Source: Rotaria socialis
Taxonomy: Eukaryota > Rotifera > Eurotatoria > Philodinida > Philodinidae
Assembly (NCBI GenBank): GCA_905331475.1
Contig: CAJNYU010001591.1
Span: forward strand, 36,217-100,216
Reading direction: 5' to 3'
Length of the DNA: 64,000 nt
Part shown: piece after piece, positions 50,607 through 63,123 of the stretch
Layout: each line of letters opens with the position of its first letter
How positions within the stretch are numbered: the stretch's first letter is position 1
Program-made: the position numbers and the translations under genes
Notes under the pieces: model-generated
Told to the model about the DNA's origin: nothing
Database searches by the model: none
The model's input: only the letters and a program-made list of their open reading frames with translations

Positions 50607-51758
50607 TTAAATTGGTCGATTTTCACTTAATCTACTTGATAGATTTTCTCTCGTTAAACTTAATGTACCACCTATAATGCGTACGGTATCCCCGCGACGA
50701 TGTAAAACAACAAGTATCCTCCATGGAAAAGGGCATGCTCGCATATCAACGGGTATATGAAGAAGTCTTTTCGTTCGATGATGCTTGAGAAAAATCTGTT
50801 TTCTTTCACAATCTAATGTTAATGTAAGGTCATCTTGTAGTCGAATTATTTTGTCTTTTCCAACGCGATTATCTTTTTCACCGTTTATGATAGGAAAGTC
50901 AAAGTTCCACCATCCATTTGTCGATACGGTTCCTAAAACGCCTTTTGCATTTTTCTGCGATGCAGTAATTATACCGAAGAAGGGTGAATCATAAAATTTT
51001 TCTACAATACGAAAACGAATGTGATGTGTTCCAGTTGAATAAACGTTAATGCCACAAATACTTGAATCACCTAGCCAAGGGCCAGCATATGTTGCTACAA
51101 GACCATCGTCTAATAAGGCAACCGATCCAAAAACATCGTCAAATTTTTCCCGAACGAGAAGATTTGGTTCTGGAATACTAAACGCACTTTTATCAAGATT
51201 AGGTGTTGAATGAATAATAGAATAAGATTGCAGTTCGTCGTTCATATCTCTTATTTTAACTAAATGAATTTTTCCAGTATCATCATCATTATTTATATCA
51301 ATATTAGGTAGTTTTTCTATTTTGTCGCGATATTCTTCTAAATGTTGAGTCCATCGTTTAAGATCTATTTCTGTATAATCATCGTTTTCTTGACAAGATC
51401 GAAGTTCATTGGATATTCTTTCAAAGGGAATTTTCACTTCGAGATTATTTCGATCTATACATCGTTGTATATCTGTTCGAACGGTTTCTGCAGCTAGACA
51501 AATTTTTGCAATCGATTCTTGTTCCCATTTGTTCACCATAGAAAGAAGAGATTGTGCTTCATTTTCTTGATTTAAACTATTTCGTACAAATTCAAGTTCG
51601 TCTGCAAGATTAGCTACTTCTTTGGAAAGTTTTTCTCGATGTTCATCGATATGTTTAGCGCAATATGATTTTCGACAACCACGACAAGTGAACACATCAC
51701 CATGTTTGAGACATGTGGCACAAAATTTCTTTACATTAGCTGATGCCATGCTTAACAC
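50607..51758 (-). CDS. B-box zinc-finger, coiled-coil and SPRY-like domain protein
   Basis: A single exon of 383 residues. N-terminus: CATC..HGDVFTCRGCRKSYCAKHIDEH, a B-box type zinc finger (Cys/His ligands in order). Residues about 45-170 are heptad-rich and charged (coiled coil). Residues about 205-370 look like a SPRY/B30.2 beta-sandwich (FGSVALLDDGLVATYAG, GINVYSTGTHHIRFRI, FFGIITASQ, NGWWNFDFP, LTLTLDCERKQIFL). The plan is TRIM-like but there is no RING, so no E3 ligase activity can be claimed. Two nearby Met codons (residues 1 and 4) are possible starts. Function unknown; the SPRY part would bind a partner protein. Confidence 0.75.
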   Translation of the reverse strand: MLSMASANVKKFCATCLKHGDVFTCRGCRKSYCAKHIDEHREKLSKEVANLADELEFVRNSLNQENEAQSLLSMVNKWEQESIAKICLAAETVRTDIQRCIDRNNLEVKIPFERISNELRSCQENDDYTEIDLKRWTQHLEEYRDKIEKLPNIDINNDDDTGKIHLVKIRDMNDELQSYSIIHSTPNLDKSAFSIPEPNLLVREKFDDVFGSVALLDDGLVATYAGPWLGDSSICGINVYSTGTHHIRFRIVEKFYDSPFFGIITASQKNAKGVLGTVSTNGWWNFDFPIINGEKDNRVGKDKIIRLQDDLTLTLDCERKQIFLKHHRTKRLLHIPVDMRACPFPWRILVVLHRRGDTVRIIGGTLSLTRENLSSRLSENRPI

Positions 51759-53785
51759 TATAAATATAAAAAAAAAAGAGTCAATTCATTCTTCTCCTCA
51801 TCTACATCGCCTGTACATGCTGTTGTAAGTTTTGTTGAGATTGAAGTTTATACTCATAATAAACATAGTGCGTATTGATTACTGAAATTAATGAAGAACG
51901 AAAAGTGCTAATCAAAAGAAATGTTGATAGAATAAAGAATAATTGATTCTTTCTTTTTTTTGGTTTTATACGTAGCTACGAAATCAAAGAGAAAAATACA
52001 AGCATCGTTAGTGACGAATAGTAATCCCAAAAGAAAATACGTTGTCATAGGCAAGCAACGAAGTGTGACGAATATAGTGTAAATAAAACAAAAAATATGT
52101 GAAGTTTAATTAAATAAGAACTGAACTATAGACTTAGAAAACCAACACGAATAATTTATTTTCATTATTACATTGAAATTAATATAAATTTTTTTTTGTT
52201 TAAATAATTTTTATAGAAATCAGGTGTAATCTCTGGACTACTAAAGAATAAACATCAGTATAAAATATTAAATTCAAGAATTTTCAAAAACTAATTAATT
52301 AATTTCTTTGAATGAAGCAGTGAGTGTTTGTTAGTCTTTCAGCAAAATGTTTTCGATATTCATAAACGCAAATTTTGGATTAGTATTCATCCTAATACTA
52401 TCGCCATGTAAATCCTCTCACTGAATAATAGAATTATCATTGAGATACGCAAAAGCAAACATTAGATTCTGCTATGCAGAATAGCTAAAATATTAATGAA
52501 ACTCATAAACAACATTTTTTTTAATGTTTTTCAGTGTATCTTTTCTTTCTAAAAAAACCGAATTGGTTTATATCTTCAGAAAAACAAGAAACATGTACGC
52601 CAACTAATGAACGCTACATTTCGTTCAATATTTACTCGTAGAAGTTCTATTTTCAGTGGTTTAGTTATGTAAATCATAAAATGATGTAAGATGAAAAATA
52701 AATATCAAGTCAGCATGATTCATTGATTACTTGAGACCACAAAAGAGCTCGTGCTTCAATTGGTAATTCATTGATGAAGCTTATAATTTCCGTCTTATTG
52801 ATTATTCCGATATGTATTCTTATAAATACTAATATGCATAATTTTCTCTTTCATTTTATTTCTTGCACATCGGAAAAAGAACTTCGATGAATGATTGAAG
52901 CTTTAAATTTAAATTTGTAAATAATAAAATGTTGTTAAAATAGTATGTTCAATTTTGGCATATATAGTTTAAGATTGAGTTATTGCAGTGAAAAATTCAA
53001 AGCTTTGAACAATTACATTGTTCATTTATGGAAATGGAAAATAAGAAGAAAAATTACTGAATTATCTGCGTGTGAATTCTTTATAGTATTGATTTGTTGA
53101 CTTGCTTATTTCGAAGAAAAACGATTGAATATGCTGAAAGGCGAAAAATATTATGTAGGTGGAGATGCAAGGAATGAGAAAGTCAACAGCTGGACCTTAT
53201 CGATAGTGCTATGCTATGAATAGTAATCGCATCCTACAGTTCCGTTTTCCATGTGAATATTTAAAAAAGAAAAAACAATGGAACTATCATAGGGTGTGGG
53301 TGCACTATTGAAAACTTTTAAGAGTAACTTTTTGCTTTAGGCATCTTCTTGGTCATTGCTTATTTTTTTTCTCTCGGTTTTATTGTGAATTTAGCTGCAA
53401 ATATTTATTGATAGAAAATGAAATGTATGTAAAAAGTTTTTTTTCTTCTACTAATCAAACTCTTTTGATAATCATTAAGTATTCTAATTGAAGAATATCA
53501 GGGCTTGTTAGACAAATAAAATAGCTATACTTTTGTTTTTCGATGAACAATTTTATTCGGTATTGATATAAGATAACAAAATGATAGCAACGACTGTATA
53601 TATAGATAAAAAAAATATGATCGATGTTGATTTACACTTTATATAAATTCGCAAATTTTTTGTACATAAATTATCGAATTATGTTGTACAGAACAATATA
53701 AAGCAGTAAACTGGTCGGTCGGAATATTTTAGATTTTCAATGATTAAAAAATATATCCGCCTAATCAAATGATGATGAAGAATCA
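51759..53785. other. Intergenic, 2 kb
   Basis: AT-rich with no recognised gene, RNA or repeat. It separates the B-box gene start from the 3' end of the MFS transporter gene on the same strand. Confidence 0.5.
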
Positions 53786-55929
53786 TCATATAACTTTCGT
53801 TAATATTATTTTGAGAGCACGTTGTGCTATTCCATGAAATAACGAACTTATAGATTTTCGTTTTGCATCTCCATGTCGATTGTTACTATGAAGACCTCTA
53901 ATAGTTATTAGTATCAATAGTGTACAAATAGCTGTAACACCTGGTACATATGAAAGGATTTGTCGATAAAAAATTGGACAACATGTTAAACATGTACTAT
54001 AAAAAAAGAAGAAAAAAACAAGAGAAATAATTGTTTTAATGAAAAAGAAGAAAAATCGTTTTCGTACCTGCAAGGATTATATTCTTGTATAAAAATAATT
54101 GTTAATCCATTCGCAAGTTTATCCAAACATGACATAGCTCCATAAACAAATGCGCTACTTTCCTATTCGAAAAAAAAATAGAATAGACTAACAATCGATG
54201 AATATTTTCTCACTGTATTTTCACCAATAAAATCAGATGTAAATGCACTTGATGTAATTTGTGCTGTTGTTATTCCTATTCCAAGTAATATTGCAGCAAT
54301 GAGAATTGTAAATTGCATTGAAATACCAAGATTGTTTTTTAATGAAAAAATATGCCAGAAAAGAAATGATGATACAAGAGCAGCAATAAGTCCAACGATC
54401 ATTGTTTTCTTTCGTCCTAAATATTTATTAATTTTTCGCATCGGAAATGAAGTTATGAAACCACTAATATACACACATAGTGGACCTACTGCAATAAATG
54501 TCTAAATAGGAATGTATTTAATTCAATGCAAAATGTTTTTTGTTTTTAAAATAATAACGAACTCGATCTACTTGACTTGCATCAGTGCTATCCATAATAT
54601 ATAAAGGTAAATAAACTTGTGAAACATTACTCATAACACGTGTAAACACCCAAATAAGTGATATGCCATAGAATTGAGTATCACATAAAACATCATACCA
54701 TGTATAAGATGTAACCGAGAGTATTTTATATTGCTCTAAAGCGAAAAATATGATAGTTTTGTATTTCGTACTGCGAATGTTCACTCCTCTCGAAGTAAAT
54801 ATATTCAATATTGTATAGGAGATTTCAATTCTATGAACTTTGACTGTGTAGAAGACTTTCAGGGACTAATGTGTTATAAAATAAAAGTTCATTAGAGTAT
54901 GAGAATCCATGGAAAAAATTTACTTTGAAGAAAAGTGAAGAATCTATTTTTATTCTCGTATAGAGGTTTGTAAAATGAGGATTATATATGATTAAGTTTC
55001 AAGTAACAATTCATGTTTACAAGTGTACTTAGCAATTCTTTTTTTTTCTTTTTTGAAAGGTAATTTAACCATACCATGTGAATATATTCAACGTGAACGC
55101 AACTGAGAGCTTAAAGACAGTGATATGTAATTATATTTTTCATACTTGCTGAAGATATAGATTCCTTGGAGCCAAGATGAAAAATGAGAGACGTAAAAAA
55201 ACCAGTCACAATAATGATTTGAGTTAACATCTATAAATAAACGTTTTTTTAATAATTTGACAGTTTTTCACTGGATTAGTTTTACTCGAAAAACATTGTC
55301 ATCCATATGATTGTTATGTCTTGTCTCATTTTTATCAAGCAAAAACCAAGTAACAGTATAAACAAATATATTTGCAACAATTGACCAAGCATGACGATAT
55401 GCATTCAAAGCAACACGTTCACCATCTTTCGATGTTAATTCATTTAACATTGATAAATGTCCAATTTGTGAACATGCCCAACCAAATTGAAATATTATTA
55501 TAAAAATTGTATAATAAATAAATGGCGATACAATTGATGTAAAAGCTTCATTTTCCACTTGAAAACATATTGAAAATGAACAAAGTACACAAATGACCCC
55601 TTCAAAAGATTCAATTTTTTTATTTTTACTAAAAAACGAAAATAAATATACTCTATGAGTTTATACAAACCTAGTAGATGCCATGATTTTCTTTTTCCAC
55701 ATAGGCCATGCTTTGTTTTGTCCGAGGCGAAACCAACGAAAGCAGTTGCTAGAGCATCAGCTACTTGACCAATCAATAATAAATAACCAGCAGAACTATT
55801 TGAAAATTTTACTACAACATGATAGAAGACAAGTGAATACGAGAACCACACTGATGCGCATAAATCATTGAGAAAATGACCTATACTGAATGCAAACTTT
55901 CGACAAGGTAAAACATCGTCAATTTCCAT
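53786..55929 (-). CDS. MFSD12-like major facilitator transporter
   Basis: Twelve-TM transporter of the MFSD12 type (in vertebrates a lysosomal/melanosomal cysteine importer). Exons 55929-55671, 55599-55286, 55230-55146, 54735-54563, 54501-54214, 54162-54068, 53996-53786 join in frame to 474 residues, the usual length. Marks: [20 protein letters not shown] (TM1), [19 protein letters not shown], the loop [36 protein letters not shown] and [15 protein letters not shown] in the N-half; [49 protein letters not shown] and a Cys-rich loop ([12 protein letters not shown]) before the last TM in the C-half. These match MFSD12 order and spacing. The frame that runs on past 55671 is intronic read-through. 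Confidence 0.9.
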
Positions 55930-58019
55930 TTTGATTAATTTGCCAACTTGTTATCTGGAACGTAGTGAAAATATAAAGTATACGTCTATTTGCAAAAAAT
56001 TTATCAATGATCAATAACAATATTGTAGTAGAAAACTTCTTGCTTTTCATAAAAATGATCAGTAATTAAATTAATGGTTAAGATTTATTACTTTGTCTAC
56101 GATAAAATAAGATAATATAGTCAATATTTAGTTTTTTTGTCAATGATATTTTCAGTGAAAACTCACTTCAATCACATATTAACTCTCAACAATTGTAATC
56201 CGTCGATGTTGTGTTGACATTCAAGTTAAATACGATTCAATGACGTGCTATAGAAACACTGTGATCAATATAAATGAACAAGTTGCATGCTGCATTCTTG
56301 AACGAGATTACATTACGTGCGTGCGCGCGCGCACATACATACCTTATCGTAGTTGTGTATTCGTCAGTATAATATTCAACAGAATTATTTGTGAAAGGTA
56401 AATATGAAAAGGTGTCGCACATCGGTGTTAACAATAGTTTAACGTTTATTTTAAGAAATTTGATTAAATATTTTTACACGATTAAAAAATAGTTGTTTTT
56501 TAAAACAAATATTTTGAAAGACATCGCCAACAGTAGTGAGATTGAAACAAAACAAAAAAGACAACGATAGACTAATTCTACCGTAAAATTGATAAAGAGT
56601 TGATCTTGGTTTAAATAAGTTGATCACATTGGTTGAACAGAAGCATAATATGATGTTTCCAATGGATGAAGACGAAGACAATTCATAGTAATTTACATAT
56701 TTTCAAAACAGTTTTCCTTGACTTTGTAGAAGTAAACTTGTCACTACCCATACGGGTAGTGATGAATATCAAGATTTTTATGTTGTGCACAGATAAATAG
56801 ACAGCAAGGTGCACTCGTTTCGTTGGTCACACTTGAATGATGATAATCGAAACAATCACGAGTAGTTTTTGTTGTTCGTTCGGGTTTTCTTCTTTTTCTT
56901 TTATCGTGATCATTGAACATGTGATTGTTCAGTCATGCGAATATTGGTGCATTTTAGATTGAAGACAATTTATTCTATTAATGATGGTATTTGCTTTTGT
57001 TCGTAAAAACAATTGAATATTTGTCATCGTTTCAATTTAATGAGTTTATTGAAGTTTAATAGAATCCTTTGACAAATAATTTGTATTTATTTTTCTATCA
57101 TTGACCATCGACATATTAGTTTATAAAGATCAAAGATAAAGCTACCTTTCGGGCTAAATTTAATTTCAATCTTAGCATATCCCATCATTGTCTCATTCTC
57201 TATGCAAGTAGGAAATCTTTTTCACTCTTAGTTTTTTTCCGATTGCACATTCTATAAAATATTACAGGAAGCTTGAATGCTCGTGTTTCTCTTACTAAAC
57301 CTCATTCTAATCATTTACGAAAACAAGGCATAGGCATAAAAATGAGATAACAATTTTAGAGAATTTTTATGATATTCAGTAGCTTGGTCATTCTTTTTCT
57401 TCACATGAAAGTAAAGCTTCAAAAAGATAGCATTTTATTCTGAAAATTTCTATTAAACTGAGAAAAATGTATAGAATGAAATCATATAGTGCCTTTAAAA
57501 TGCTATTTTTAGCTTTTGTTTGTTGAATATCTGCTGAAAACATTGTGATATAAAGTGTTAGAACTTATACGCTAGGGTTTTCAATGCAGTTAAAACGTAT
57601 CCAGAAAACTTCATGTGATTTGAAATTAAACTACTAAGAGAATCTTAAAACAAGGAAACCCTATATCGACTATATCAGTGTATAGCTACAGTAAAGTATT
57701 TAAATCAATCTATCGTTAAATTGACTCAAGTGGATGTCACCTCATAATTATATATTGATCTCCAAAGACTAGCCTTTCTTTTTGTGATTACAAAATATTA
57801 ATGTTGCGAGTTACCATATGTTTAAAGAATTTATTGTTAACTTCTGAATTAACTTCTGAATTATTCTGTGAACCGTCAAACAAACCAGAAGAAATGCAAA
57901 GAAAAAATTAGGTTCCGTAGATGAATTTTATTTTTCCAAAAGACTAACTATAATTAACGAATTGACTGTACAAATAAAAGATCCTATATTACACAAACAG
58001 TAAGGTAGCAAAAATGTTT
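55930..58019. other. Intergenic, 2.1 kb
   Basis: Upstream region of the MFSD12-like gene and 3' side of the calcium-sensor gene. Apart from the alternating purine/pyrimidine tract listed separately, nothing stands out; short frames at 56237-56681 are unrecognised. Confidence 0.5.
56315..56340. repeat. Alternating purine-pyrimidine tract
   Basis: 26 bp of strictly alternating purine and pyrimidine, mostly GC/GT steps, about 390 bp upstream of the MFSD12-like start. Such tracts can adopt Z-DNA; no function is shown. Confidence 0.8.
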
Positions 58020-58927
58020 TCACGGTGTAAGCAATTTTCGTAATTCTGTATCATTTAAACATCCATCAATAAATTCTGTTCGAGAAAGTTTTCTATCACC
58101 ATCCTTATCAAATTTTTCAATAATCATACGAGCTGTATCTTCTGGTGAAAGATCCTGCTTGAATTTTTTCTTTCCATTCACTTCATAAATCAATTTAATA
58201 ATATGAACTACGAATAAAAGGAAGAAATTAGCATTCGCATTCATACTTTATAAAAAAATACACACTTAATTCTTTTTTATCCAGTAAACCATCGCCATTG
58301 ATATCATACATTGAAAAAGCAAGATCCAGACGATCTTTTATTTCACCTATAAAAAATTTGAATGAATATAATATCAAATAGAATGTATAGATTATTACTG
58401 CTCATTGTCAAAGCAATAGCCGTAAGAAATTCATTAAAATCCACAATACCTAAAATGATGATCAATTTTTATTGTATTTTTTTTTCAAATTGAAATCTAT
58501 CACACCATTATGATCTCGATCGAATGCATTGAATGCTAGAGAGCAAAAGTTGCCTGCCTAATATTAATATTAAGAATTGAGATAAACAAATACAATCTTT
58601 TTTTCATCATACTTTTCCTTGTGGATAAAATTGCCGATAAACTTCGATAAATTGCTTTCGATCAAGTTTACCTATTTAAGAAAATATTGAATAAAATACA
58701 GTAGTTGCAAATAATTAAACAAACCTGATGGATAATCGCGTATAAAGCCTGTCTCAAAAGAAAAAATTAGAAAAAAGAACACAAGTTACAAACTACTAAC
58801 TTTGATGCCATTCACTAACTTGTTGAGCTGAAAAATGAGTTGATGAAACCAACGTTTGAATTTGATTATCCGTAAGCTCGTTATAATTTGCCGTTTTACT
58901 TTTCTTTTGTAATGCTTTATTGCCCAT
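58020..58927 (-). CDS. Neuronal calcium sensor family EF-hand protein
   Basis: Calcium-binding regulator of the NCS (frequenin/recoverin/hippocalcin/KChIP) family. Exons 58927-58801, 58748-58725, 58671-58613, 58557-58506, 58449-58399, 58346-58266, 58207-58020 join in frame to 193 residues, the family length (about 190). Gly follows the start Met (MGNKALQKKS), as in myristoylated members, though residue 6 is Leu rather than Ser/Thr. EF1 (FIRDYPSGKLDRKQF) is degenerate and has Tyr where the family usually has the Cys of its CPxG motif. EF2 (DRDHNGIVDFNEF), EF3 (DINGDGLLDKKEL) and EF4 (DKDGDRKLSRTEF) have acidic loop residues and look able to bind calcium. All seven exons are short, with 34-76 bp introns. 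Which NCS subfamily it belongs to is not clear by eye. Confidence 0.9.
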
Positions 58928-61452
58928 TGTCGTTGCTATGTGTTCTTTACGTGATGTTGAAATGTCAGAAGACACAATCTTTTGGTTGTTTTGTTCTTCT
59001 TCCTCTCTTCTTTATTCGTTTTTATTATTATTTTACTTTTGTCTCGAATATGTGAGTGCGTAGAAGGTCCTATTCGAGATGAATGAAGTAATGAATAAAC
59101 ATTAGCTTCAAATTTATGTATAAATACGGAACAGGTTTGAATCGTTGATATGTACACGTAAAATATTTTTTTCGATAAGTATTATACTAAACAGCGGCGA
59201 ATGAAGAAGCATTACTACCAAGCTGGCACTTCAAGTAACTTTTATACAAAGAAAAGCAAGTGAGTGTAAGATATGGCATAGGCAAACTAAAGTCTATCAT
59301 AAAAATGAATCCTTCGATTTTTTATGAGTGGAAGATCAAATTCAAGGATAAATATTGTACATTAATAAAATGTTTGATACAGCAATGTCATAGATCAATT
59401 TTTTTGTAATATGATACATGTTTAGTTTTCTTGAATCTTATCTAGGCTCGATTAGTCATTAGTTATTTACTAAAAAAAAGTAAACGGCTCTTTCATTGCA
59501 CACATTGTCAATCACCAAAATATATGAGATAATGAAATAGAACTGATTTTTATATCTGTCTATTTAAAACTTAATGATGCTATGAAAAAGACAGGAATCA
59601 AGAGTTTTCGTTTTTGTTCATATGCCAATAGTAAAGAGTGAAGTAATCACTAGTGATTTGATTGTGCTGCCTGAAAGGTGAAGTGAAAAGATTGAGTCAT
59701 TTGTAATCTAATACTTCAAAAGATATAATGTTAAAAAGTTAATATGTATATATAAATTTGATCTATTACTCATTCATTGGACACGTAAAAAAATCACGTT
59801 GAAAGAATACAAACGCATATTTTTAGATATCTTTCCACTTTTAATATTATGATTGAATAGTGAATTTTCTTACAAATCATCCAGCTCGATTTGTCATAAT
59901 TCCTCTATTCTTTTCTTTTCATGTTATGACGAATGAGAGACACTGTAGAGGAATATTTTTTATGAAAATCGTCGTAGAAAAATTAATAAAAATTGAACAA
60001 GCATACATGATCAATAATTCTAAAAAATTGCCAAAAAATTCATTTCGATAAATTATTAACACATAATAATGTGAAAAATGTTTTATTTTATGTTTTTCTA
60101 CAAAATATCTCAGCAACCTTTACTGAGTCGCATAGCTAAATGGACATCGTTTTTTTTATGAATTTTCTTATCTTATGTTTTACTTCAACAAGAAAATGAA
60201 AATATTTGTGTGTAGTATTAAGAAGTTAATGATAGAAAATGGAGTACGTTGTTTCATACAGATAGTAGGCCTAGTGAAGTAATTTGAAACTCACCAAGGT
60301 ATTATTCAAATATGAAAATAATGCATTATTGTTCTCGACAGTTTCATAACATCTTCAAATAAATTTGCTGAAGTGTTATAAAGATCTGAGTGAAACTAGT
60401 TGATATTGTTTCCGATCCAAAATAAAACTTCATGTCGAGGTGTCAATCCTTTGCTGGCAATCTTTTCTTTATCTAAGATTCACGCAAAGCGAACTTCAAG
60501 CGAATTGCTTTTCTGCCTTTTACACATCATCTGATAGTGAATTTTCTGTAGACCAAGAATATGTGTTTCTTAAAAGTTATTTCGATGCTTTGATTGATTC
60601 GAAAAATCTAAAAAGCTTCAGGCTTACCAAAAACCTGAATTTTTGAACCGATTAAGATAGTTCAAATGAACATAGTTGTGTTCAGTTTGAAAACATCAAT
60701 CAGGATGTATCTTTAAACAATATTAGACCTGAACCATTGTCCTCCAAGACCTTGATAAGCACACTTTTCAAAATATTTGAATCTACTTTGCAAAATTTTT
60801 ACAAGTCTCCCCGCGGTACTACATTTGATTCGTATGATGCTCCGCTTCGAAATAAATTTTATGCATAAATTGTAAAAATTGTTTGTTTTCATGGAGGAAA
60901 CTGGATTGTACCTAGAACTGTGCTAACATATGAAAGTTCTTTTTCAGATTTTTTTGCAAGTTTTTCTCATCACAGAATTACCACAATACCCAGTAGGTTT
61001 AAAATGATGAAAAAGTCACTGCCGAGATCTGCAAGTGACTTCTAGAGGCGTTGGTAGACTTCTATCAAAACTCAGCAAAATCATAGTTTCTATGATGTTG
61101 GGCGCTTTTCCAGATACTCTGAATTTTCTTGTCTGTTTCAAATTGTTGTGTCAAAGTTTTGGTTCATCTAAAATAATGATTATCATGCCGCGAAAGTTTA
61201 AACGCCAACTTCATTCGACAGTACCTATGTAGCCGATAGTGGATGAATAATGGAAAAATGACCCATTATTTTCCATTATTTCAAAGAAAAATGGATTAAT
61301 GAATTATAATTAATTATTTTTTTACTTTTTCAATGCCTATTAATACATTATTCCAAATAATGGCGAAATTGAAGAGTAATCCCTAAATTTTCAATGCATT
61401 ATAATGCATTATTAAGAATAATGTAGAAATTTCCAATAATGCACAAGGTAAC

Positions 61453-61468
61453 GCGACGTTTGCGTCGC
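61453..61468. repeat. Small perfect GC hairpin
   Basis: GCGACG-TTTG-CGTCGC: perfect 6-bp arms with a 4-nt loop, directly beside the ATTAT-rich stretch. GC-only arms are uncommon in this AT-rich sequence. Confidence 0.7.
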
Positions 61469-62261
61469 CAACTCTCTACTGAAAGGATTTAGTCATGTGG
61501 AACGTAGCTATCCAAAACTATTTAGCTGAGAGACTTCACATTTTATAGCTTCGAAATGATTTTCATGGAAAACACGATTGATAACCGAGCATAAATAGAA
61601 AACTTGCTTGGAAGTATCACCAAGAAAGCGGCATTTAATTACTACTTACTAATATTATATGGCGATACTGAAGCTAAGCGCATCCGATCTGGTACAGCTC
61701 AAGCTACGCCCCCAAAAAATTTCGATCAACTTAATAACGGAGTGAAGAAAAAGACCCATTCATGAGAGCTATGATCGAAATACTTCATTTTAGTAAAGTT
61801 ACAACTCAAATTGGTCTATGAACTAGATATTTAACATGAATCTGCACGAGTAGATCAGAGATTACATCAAAGTGTCTTTTTCTAACTCGATTTCGGTCAG
61901 ATTTGTCCTAATTTTTGCTCAACCTCATGTGGGTTCATTTTGTTTCGGTGCGTTTCCCATCTAGAATGGATATATTCATTCTTGAGTGCACGTTCACAGA
62001 TAGATAAATCTAAGATTTACATCTTTTGAATCAAATCCACTCGCAATCAGGAAAACCTAAACTTATTAAGATAATCACAACAAATATAAATTTCAAATGT
62101 TTCACACGAGTTGAGCAATTATTTCACGACCTGTCGTCGGAAGAAAATCAAAATACGTCCTATTTTCGAAAGTTGTTTCAACTTTTCTGATCGAGACAAC
62201 GTGTAACCGTTCTATAAGTCTGCAAGGCAAGTAGTTCTATAATAACAACAGATTTTCAACT

Positions 62262-62327
62262 AGTGGGAGCGGCTAGTCATTCTTCGGTGCCCCAGAGGGG
62301 CGCCACTCACGACTAGCCGCCCCCACT
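62262..62327. repeat. GC-rich fold-back element, copy 1
   Basis: Outer arms 62262-62278 and 62311-62327 pair over 17 bp with one mismatch (core GCGGCTAGTC against GACTAGCCGC). Inside, 62286-62293 and 62297-62304 pair over 8 bp (one G-T) around AGA. The element is strongly GC-rich against its AT-rich flanks. Confidence 0.85.
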
Positions 62328-62687
62328 TGTTTTGTCTCATATATGCGGTGAATGTGATCCTTTTAAACACTGCATTATTGATTGAAAGGTTCACCTCACT
62401 CTATAATTATTAGATAAAAACGAAGAGAATTTTCAAAAAAAACGAAAACAACAGTTGTGGGACTAATTCAATTCAGTTACATCTACATATGCGATAAATT
62501 CATCACAATTTAGAGAAGAATGAGACATGATTCCCGAATACTTATCAGTTTGCGTCCGTTCGTTGATGCGCTAATCTAGAATTCTAGGAGCTAAGTTTAA
62601 ATAAACTTTTCGTGCTGCAATAAAAGTTGACATATCAAGAATAAACTGAAGATTTTGAAAAAAGCTTTCAAACTCTCAGTGCAGGTG

Positions 62688-62743
62688 AGCGGCTAGTCGT
62701 TCGTCGGCGCCCCTCCGGAGCGCCACTCACGGCTAGCCGCTCC
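62688..62743. repeat. GC-rich fold-back element, copy 2
   Basis: Same orientation as copy 1. Arms 62688-62700 and 62731-62743 pair over 13 bp with one mismatch. The inner hairpin (GGCGC against GCGCC) and the word GCGCCACTCACG are shared with copy 1. Differences inside the arms are mostly compensated or G-T, so the fold is kept. Confidence 0.85.
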
Positions 62744-62936
62744 CAAATTGAGAATCAATTCAACCGCACGATGCCTATAGCCTATTCGTAATAATATCTC
62801 ACATAACCATACGATGCATATAACACTATAAACATCATCGAATGGTACCCACAAAACATTTCCCTACAAAGCATTCCTATCAAGAAAATGCGACGATCTA
62901 AACAGCTCCAAATCCATTATAAACCTGTTTGAAGTA

Positions 62937-63002
62937 CAAAATTTCAACAAACTGGCAACGCCATCATCTTCAGCGATCCCGATTACCTTCGGTCAACCCT
63001 TA
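62937..63002 (+). repeat. Direct repeat, unit 1
   Basis: 66-bp unit aligning without gaps to 63058-63123 (offset 121 bp); roughly 80 percent identical by eye. Core words AACGCCATC, CGATCCCG, TTACCT and CAACCCT are shared. Confidence 0.75.
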
Positions 63003-63057
63003 CAAAGACTATTTTTTTTGTAAAAAAAGTCTCTCTCTCCCTAAAAAAACGAAAAAG

Positions 63058-63123
63058 CAAAATTTCAAAAATCTGACAACGCCATCGTGTTCCCCGATCC
63101 CGGTTACCTACGGCCAACCCTAT
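63058..63123 (+). repeat. Direct repeat, unit 2
   Basis: Second copy of the unit at 62937-63002. The spacer between the two holds T and A runs around a CT-rich word. Confidence 0.75.

Noticed and set aside
55498-55670. Continuation of the first MFSD12-like exon
   Set aside because: The read-through product loses family similarity; the spliced frame from 55599 restores it ([13 protein letters not shown]).
61670-61715. String resembling part of a 5S rRNA internal promoter (GAAGCTAAGC ... TCTGGTAC)
   Set aside because: Only a short stretch matches and the rest of a 5S gene is absent; at most a degraded derivative.
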